24,579 nucleotides of DNA from Physocladia obscura (Eukaryota > Chytridiomycota > Chytridiomycetes > Chytridiales > Chytriomycetaceae). This document shows, piece after piece, positions 19,879-24,579 of the stretch. Where the stretch lies: NCBI GenBank assembly GCA_027596945.1, contig JADGJH010000221.1:1-24579 (forward strand), read 5' to 3'. How positions within the stretch are numbered: the stretch's first letter is position 1; every line of letters begins with the position of its first letter. The position numbers and the translations under genes were made by a program. The notes under the pieces were generated by a model that worked only from the letters and a program-made list of their open reading frames with translations, was not told the DNA's origin and ran no database searches.

Positions 19879-20276
19879 ATTCTGCGAAGAGGGCGACAAT
19901 AATGCGAAAAATATATTTATTATCTTGACGGGTGCGGCCGATGTTTTCAAGACTAGCGCTGGCGGTAATTCAGTTAAGCTTATTTCTCTCCATGCACGCG
20001 AATACATAGGCGAATCTCTGGTCTGTTTTTCTTTTTCGACCAAATGATCAACCAAATAATGATTTCTTTTAACAGTTGGAAGGGCTTCCAATAAACGCGA
20101 CCGTTGTCGCATCACAAGAAACCACGGCCTTGAAGCTTAACAGTAAGGAGTTCAAGACAATAATCGCCCAGCATCCCATAATCGCCGAATCTCTCCTCAA
20201 AGGTCTCGCAAAAGAACTGCGTTCCTTCATCAACATGCTTTCACCAGGCTGGGTATTATTATATGGAAGAAAGTAA
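19879..20276 (+). pseudogene. Cyclic-nucleotide-binding-domain fragment (two exons)
   Basis: Exons 19879-20020 and 20076 to 20272 (or to the in-frame TAA at 20276). They join in frame across a 55-nt intron to give FCEEGDNNAKNIFIILTGAA, VKLISLHAREYIGESL/LEGLPINATVVASQETTALK and SKEFKTIIAQHPIIAESLLK, the core beta-barrel and C-helix of a CNBD. In the phosphate-binding cassette the usual PRxAT is PINAT, so the conserved Arg is lost and nucleotide binding is doubtful. The first beta strands and any effector domain are missing upstream, and a GTAAGT donor at 20273 suggests further exons that I cannot find in the CpG-poor DNA that follows. It is either a truncated gene or a gene broken by repeat insertion. 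It is not part of the channel at 4189-6938. Confidence 0.6.
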
Positions 20277-20289
20277 GTGTAACAATGGA

Positions 20290-21380
20290 GATTCATTTAT
20301 TAGGGTCAATGACAATCAAAATTAAACAGTTGAGCAGGCAATTCTTGGAGAGACGCCAGACAGCTGAATAAAATTTCAGATTATGAATTGTTGAAGTATA
20401 CGCAACTCTGTGGTGAGAAATGTGTATTACAAAACAAGTATAAATCTTCATTAATTTAAGGTTTATTTGTTTCTTCTCAAATAAAAGAAATAAATTGTTT
20501 GTCATAGTTTATTTCAATAAAGTTTAAATATAAAAGTAACTTTATTTATTGGCAGTTGATAAAAGCAAACAATCTCTATGAAAAGATTAAACTGATGCTG
20601 TTTCAACTGATCAGTTTTTTTACAGTAATACAATACTGCAGAGGAGCCAACAGAATCAACAGAGAACTATTGAGAAGAAACTGGTATGTTCACTGGTTAA
20701 TATTGTAAGAGACCCACTCCACTTACTATAATGTTCAAATGCCTGGAAACACACACTCTCCTGGATCATCCTACACAAGAGTATGACTTGTGTAGTAGAC
20801 TAGGGAAAAGAGTGAGATATGCTCTGCAGCATACAAGGGTTTTGAACATAAGCATTTTCATAAATAATTGTATTAGAAATCAATAGGAAAATGTAGAAAA
20901 GACAAAAGACAGTTGCAAGATACTATGGAGACATCCACAGTCTCTTGTACCAACAGATCTGAATATGCTGATGGCCACAGCACAAATATTCACTGTTGGC
21001 ACAACTTTAGTTTATTTATAAAGATATTAAGCTATTTATTAACTAAACAGAACAGTGATTTGTCTAAAGTCAACAAAAACTAAGTGAAAAAACCAACTCC
21101 CATTCACTATAACATCAATCATTTTGAGTTATAAGCAATGACAGAAAAACCACATTTGTTTGATTTTTCTTAAACATATTTTCATTGAAGAGAAAAACTC
21201 AAAGATGCCTTTATACTGATCTATTTGAGATAGATGTATTGGAAATACTATTTCAAATTCAGAGGCATCTCAAGTACAAAAAAAGCCATAGAGAGGGCTT
21301 TGGATTTCCTTGTTTTGTGTAGAATCTTAACAAATAAAAAACTCTCTCAACTTTAAAACTCAAAGTCTACTATCAAGCTT
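20290..21380. other. CpG-poor AT-rich stretch, no gene seen
   Basis: Only one or two CG dinucleotides, and no open frame resembling a family. It may be the left part of the Tc1-like relic that follows, but I found no terminal inverted repeat. Confidence 0.4.
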
Positions 21381-21660
21381 TTGATAAATTTACTGGAATA
21401 TCAACACAAATGTACAATGGGATGGATCCAGACTACCTTGTTTGGATTGACAAATCTGGTTTCAATTCAAAGACATTCAAATCAGTCTCATGGTCACAGT
21501 GTCAAATTACAGTATGCAAAGAAAAGCCAAACTGGTATTTGTGGCCATACTGTCAGTTTATTAGCAGCTTTAAGCTTAAAAGGGATTGTGAAAGAGTATG
21601 TTGCTGATGGGACTGTAACTGCAGAAGTATTTTTTGTACTTTTTGGAGTTTGAGCTGGTC
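21381..21660 (+). mobile_element. Tc1/IS630-like transposase relic
   Basis: Two overlapping frames together give the catalytic core of a Tc1/mariner-IS630 transposase: DYLVWIDKSGFNSKT in one frame (matching the first catalytic Asp in D-E-S-G-F-N), then GHTVSLLAALSLKGIVKEYV and TVTAEVFFVLF in the other (matching the beta strands before the second catalytic Asp). At least one frameshift separates them, and the last catalytic residue was not found. It is inactive. The DNA is almost CpG-free. Ends and TA duplication were not located. Confidence 0.55.
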
Positions 21661-22136
21661 AGTTTTGTGGTTTTTAACTTATTTTCAACTTTTTATTATT
21701 TAAATATCTGCCAGTTGAAGTGATCTGTCTGTTGGAAGTTGATATTCCATTCACTAATTTTGCTGCTGTCCCAAACTGTACAACAACAACCCATTTTGTT
21801 ACTTTTGACCCATAAATGTACTTTCAAAATTTGAGAAGGTTTTTGGGTGTGAGCAGGGAATATGTTTCAGTCTTGACTCTACCATTTGGCATCCAGTAAG
21901 ACAGAAATGAAATTGGCTTTCCTAATTTGCCAAACTCTTTGCGAATCTTTTCCTAGCAAAGATTGGCATGGTAAAGATTATAAACACACAGGTAATAAAG
22001 CTCACATGTATAAATTCCAACGATTGCTTTTGAATGCTTGTGATTGTCACAAGTTTATTTTCCTGCTCTGTCTTGCTGCTATCTTTGCTGAGCCTTCAAC
22101 TTTATTTTCAACTTGATTTTTAACTTGAAAAAAATG

Positions 22137-22653
22137 AGTGATGACAATGATGCTGAAAGCGTTTTGTCAGAAACTAATGAAGCAAATGACAAAAAGCTTT
22201 CTGGAATGGTGACACTGATGTCAATGAAAAGGAGGGTGAAAAGGATAAAATAAACAAGAACATTGTAATTACCAGTGTCATGAAGCAGTTGTTAGGTTAT
22301 GTGAAGGTAATGTGATCAATTTACAATACTTTATTGATCAACTGTGTCTATAGGATGCAATACACACCTTATTTCAGAAGGAAAGCAAGTCAATTGCAAG
22401 AATCACATACCAGTGACCAATTGACAGTAAGCGGTCAGGAACTTTTGAACTTTTGACAAACAACAATTTTTGTGCCTTTTGCAATAAAATATGCCAATGG
22501 AAAGGCTTGCGGCCTTGGGTACTTACTGTTGAGTTTGGATCCTTAAGCAACAATGTTGTAGCACTTTCAACAGCTACCAAACAAGTGTCTTCAACCCTGA
22601 ACCCTAACGTTCTCAATAGCTTTATTCAAATAATATGTTCACTAAAAACTTAA
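22137..22653 (+). pseudogene. Decayed unidentified ORF with an intron, repeat-associated
   Basis: Starts MSDDNDAESVLSETNEANDK, shifts frame near 22205, continues DVNEKEGEKDKINK to MKQLLGYVK, then a GTAATG...CTATAG intron (about 22306-22354) leads to DAIHTLFQKESKSIARITYQ and a stop. A further frame (22453-22653) carries CAFCNKICQWKGL, which could be part of a zinc finger of a DNA transposon protein. No family assigned. Confidence 0.3.
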
Positions 22654-22799
22654 GTAGTCCATCAATTTTCAGTCCCCATGGTGTTTCCATCCATGTTTTT
22701 TCCACCATGTAAGGTATAGGAACAGTCCCCATACCTTTTCAACCCATAACACTTCTCATAGTCCAAAAATACCATTCAGATTCCATCATCAGCTCCAGT

Positions 22800-24266
22800 T
22801 ATCCAATCTCCTGAGGTTGGAGGGTGCCCTCTTGGTCTGTTGCGTTCCAGAGCTTGCTGTGCCTGCCTTGCTGTTTTTTGAAGTGCCCTTGCAGTTCTTG
22901 GAGGAGGTGGGGCCACTATCTGTCCATTGTTGTCAGTGTTGCTGTCTGGCTTGTCCTGAATCTAGAACCCATCCTCAGGTCTTTGTCGCAACCCTCTGCA
23001 CTTTGTCAGGATTGTTTGAATTGCAAGAGCATATGCTTTGTAGGCAGGAGTGTCAGAAGGTTTGGCATTCCTGTAATGATTAAGAACAGCGTCAATTTGT
23101 GTGTGCCTGTCACATGTTGGGGCTGGGATGTCCTGATAGAGAGTTTGGAGAAGGGTTTCAGCTCCTGAGCATGTTGCAGCATGTTTTTGTGTGAGGACAC
23201 CAGCACAGTTCTTGCACTCTTTGTGTCATGTGGTAGCCCCCAAAGTCCATTGTAGGTTAAGCCATCAATCTTTGCGATTTATCCCAGACTTTGAGCTCAA
23301 GAATGGTCTAATTGGGTCTTTGGTTTCCACTTGGATGGCACCAGCAACACCTTCAGTTCCTGCTTCCAGCTCCACAATAGCTTTGTGACAAAGTTTGACA
23401 ACAGCAGCAATCCCAAGTGGTGGTTTTGGTCTTGCTGCATTTGGTCCATGAGTCAGAGCAGGATGTGGCTTGGAAATTTGGGGATGTTCCCAAAGTGGGT
23501 ACTTCATCGCCAGTTGTGGTATGCAAATTCCAGCTGGAGTACGCGCTGGTTGAACAGCATAGTGGAATATTTTGACAGCAAAATTTTTTTCATCACCTGA
23601 AGTGTACAGCCTGGCAGCCCATTTTAAACTTAGCATATTAACATGGTGGGCAATGGGTTCAATTTGCAGCAGTCTCATCAAGGTAGTCTTGGAAGTGTTG
23701 CAAGGTGTTGACATCAAGGTGCGCAGTGCCAGTGTTTGAACTTTCTCGTATTTTTGCAAGAGAGCCTTGTTTCCATGAAAGAGTGCCAGACCATATTCCA
23801 TGACTGGGCAAATGAAGGCCTTGTATATTCTTGTTGATGCTGCTGGGGCCCATCCACAAGAGTTGAAGCCCAAAGGGGCCAACATTGCTATGACTTTGCG
23901 CGCTTTCTTAGTCCTGACTTGTGCCATTTCCTTCCAGTTGATGCCATTACGTGTGAACGGAAATCCAAGATACGTTGCCATGTCCTCAGATGGAAGATCC
24001 ACTCCATAGAGCTGGAGTTTGATGTCCCTAATAGATACAGGTAAGCCAAGAACAATGCACTTTGTGGGTGCAAATTTCATTCCAACATCAACACTCCAAT
24101 CCTCGCAGCACTTCAGTAGTTTTGCCATGTCAAAAGCGTTTGTTGCCATTAATGCAGTGTCGTCAGCAAACAACCCCCAGTTGGTGCAAGCTCCATGAAT
24201 AGCCATTGTGGGCATGCCACTGAACCCTAACACAAAGTGGCTTGCTCTCAATAGTCTCAACAACAA
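22800..24266 (-). mobile_element. 3' half of a LINE (non-LTR retrotransposon) reverse transcriptase
   Basis: A long minus-strand open frame (24266-23265, 333 codons) contains the reverse transcriptase catalytic box FADDTALMATNAF, followed by LLKCCEDWSVDVGMKFAPTK, the YLGFPF motif and the thumb/connection region (RTKKARKVIAMLAPLGFN, LALRTLMSTPCNTSK, PLWEHPQISKPHP). Fingers and the first catalytic Asp are missing: the 5' end appears cut at about 24266, as expected of truncated LINE insertions. Beyond 23265 the minus strand continues with frame breaks (HAQELKPFSKLSIRTSQPQH near 23150) to roughly 22800. CpG is less depleted here than in the older blocks, suggesting a younger insertion. No poly-A tail or target-site duplication was identified. 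Confidence 0.75.
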
Positions 24267-24579
24267 TCAAAATAAAGAGCCTTCTATTTTTAATACTGCT
24301 ACCCCTCAGAAAACTGGCTCTTGCACATCTGGTACAGAATTTGGAGTTGAAAATATAGATGACACTCTTGATATCAAAGAAGTACTGGAAAAACTATTTA
24401 GCCTTCATGGCACATCAACAGGACCAAACACTTTAATTTGAAAAAACAAAATTGGAAATTCTCTTCACTTTGAGGGTGCCATTCCATATGTTTGGGCCAT
24501 GCCAATAGTGAGTTGTTTTGTGTATGAATTTTTAGTAACCCTCAGCATATGACTAACCCTAATTAAAAAAAAAGGTGAG
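24267..24579. other. Flank of the LINE insertion with a short open frame
   Basis: The plus-strand open frame 24208-24441 crosses the presumed LINE boundary. Its last 50 codons (TGSCTSGTEFGVENIDDTLD) are acidic, unlike the first part, which is LINE antisense. It may be a piece of the sequence into which the LINE inserted. Nothing else is recognisable to the window end. Confidence 0.25.

Noticed and set aside
22595..22615. Telomere-like text (AACCCTGAACCCTAA), with similar short matches near 24225 and 24560
   Set aside because: Single imperfect copies, not tandem arrays, so no sign of a telomere or interstitial telomeric block.
24208..24441. Plus-strand ORF of 77 codons
   Set aside because: Its first part is antisense of the LINE reverse transcriptase, so it is a junction product rather than a gene.
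1..24579. tRNA, rRNA, CRISPR arrays, bacterial operons
   Set aside because: I saw no tRNA B-box-like element in a plausible context, no rRNA, no spaced direct repeats, and all solid genes have eukaryotic introns or families.

Overview
The window looks like nuclear DNA of an early-diverging, probably zoosporic (chytrid-type) fungus. The evidence is: many short introns (about 40-75 nt) with GT...AG ends; a Dma1-type FHA-RING ubiquitin ligase, a fungal-type Tom7 and a calmodulin-like protein; a cyclic-nucleotide-gated (CNG/HCN-type) channel, a family that Dikarya lack but zoosporic fungi keep; and a TypA/BipA translational GTPase carrying spliceosomal introns, which excludes bacterial contamination. 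The lineage call is inference; no rRNA or other phylogenetic marker is present.

Layout. 1-1961: 3' part of a TypA/BipA GTPase gene (+). 2415-4122: FHA-RING E3 ligase (+, six exons). 4189-6938: CNG-type channel (+, ten exons including two micro-exons). 6939-9376: AT-rich, almost CpG-free DNA holding a decayed LINE reverse transcriptase. 9377-10012: coding-like fragments on both strands that I cannot assemble. 10052-11529: DEDDy exonuclease resembling EXD2 (-). 11653-11883: Tom7 (-, two exons, 53 aa). 11986-12781: unrecognised spliced gene (-) with a frameshift, in a CpG-free block that runs to about 13.6 kb. 13874-15608: protein with a degenerate macro domain followed by a C-terminal F-box (+). 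15785-16388: unrecognised membrane-protein-like gene (-). 16556-18497: coiled-coil protein (+, three exons). 18509-18834: apparent remnant of an ADP-ribosylglycohydrolase (+). 18970-19470: intronless four-EF-hand calmodulin-like protein (+). 19879-20276: two exons of a cyclic-nucleotide-binding-domain protein, cut off from any recognisable 5' or 3' part. 20290-24579: CpG-poor repeat territory with a Tc1/IS630-like transposase relic, an unidentified decayed ORF and the 3' half of a LINE reverse transcriptase (-).

Themes. Host genes are CpG-containing, and repeat blocks have almost no CpG, with sharp borders; this suggests methylation-driven loss in repeats. Two neighbouring loci point to ADP-ribose biology (macro/F-box protein and the glycohydrolase remnant). 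Two adjacent minus-strand genes are expected at the mitochondrial outer membrane (Tom7 and the EXD2-like exonuclease), and TypA is expected inside the mitochondrion. Two loci carry cyclic-nucleotide-binding domains. The item most likely to be new is the macro + F-box architecture at 13874-15608. The channel's CNG-type filter with Asn in place of the usual Glu is the second.
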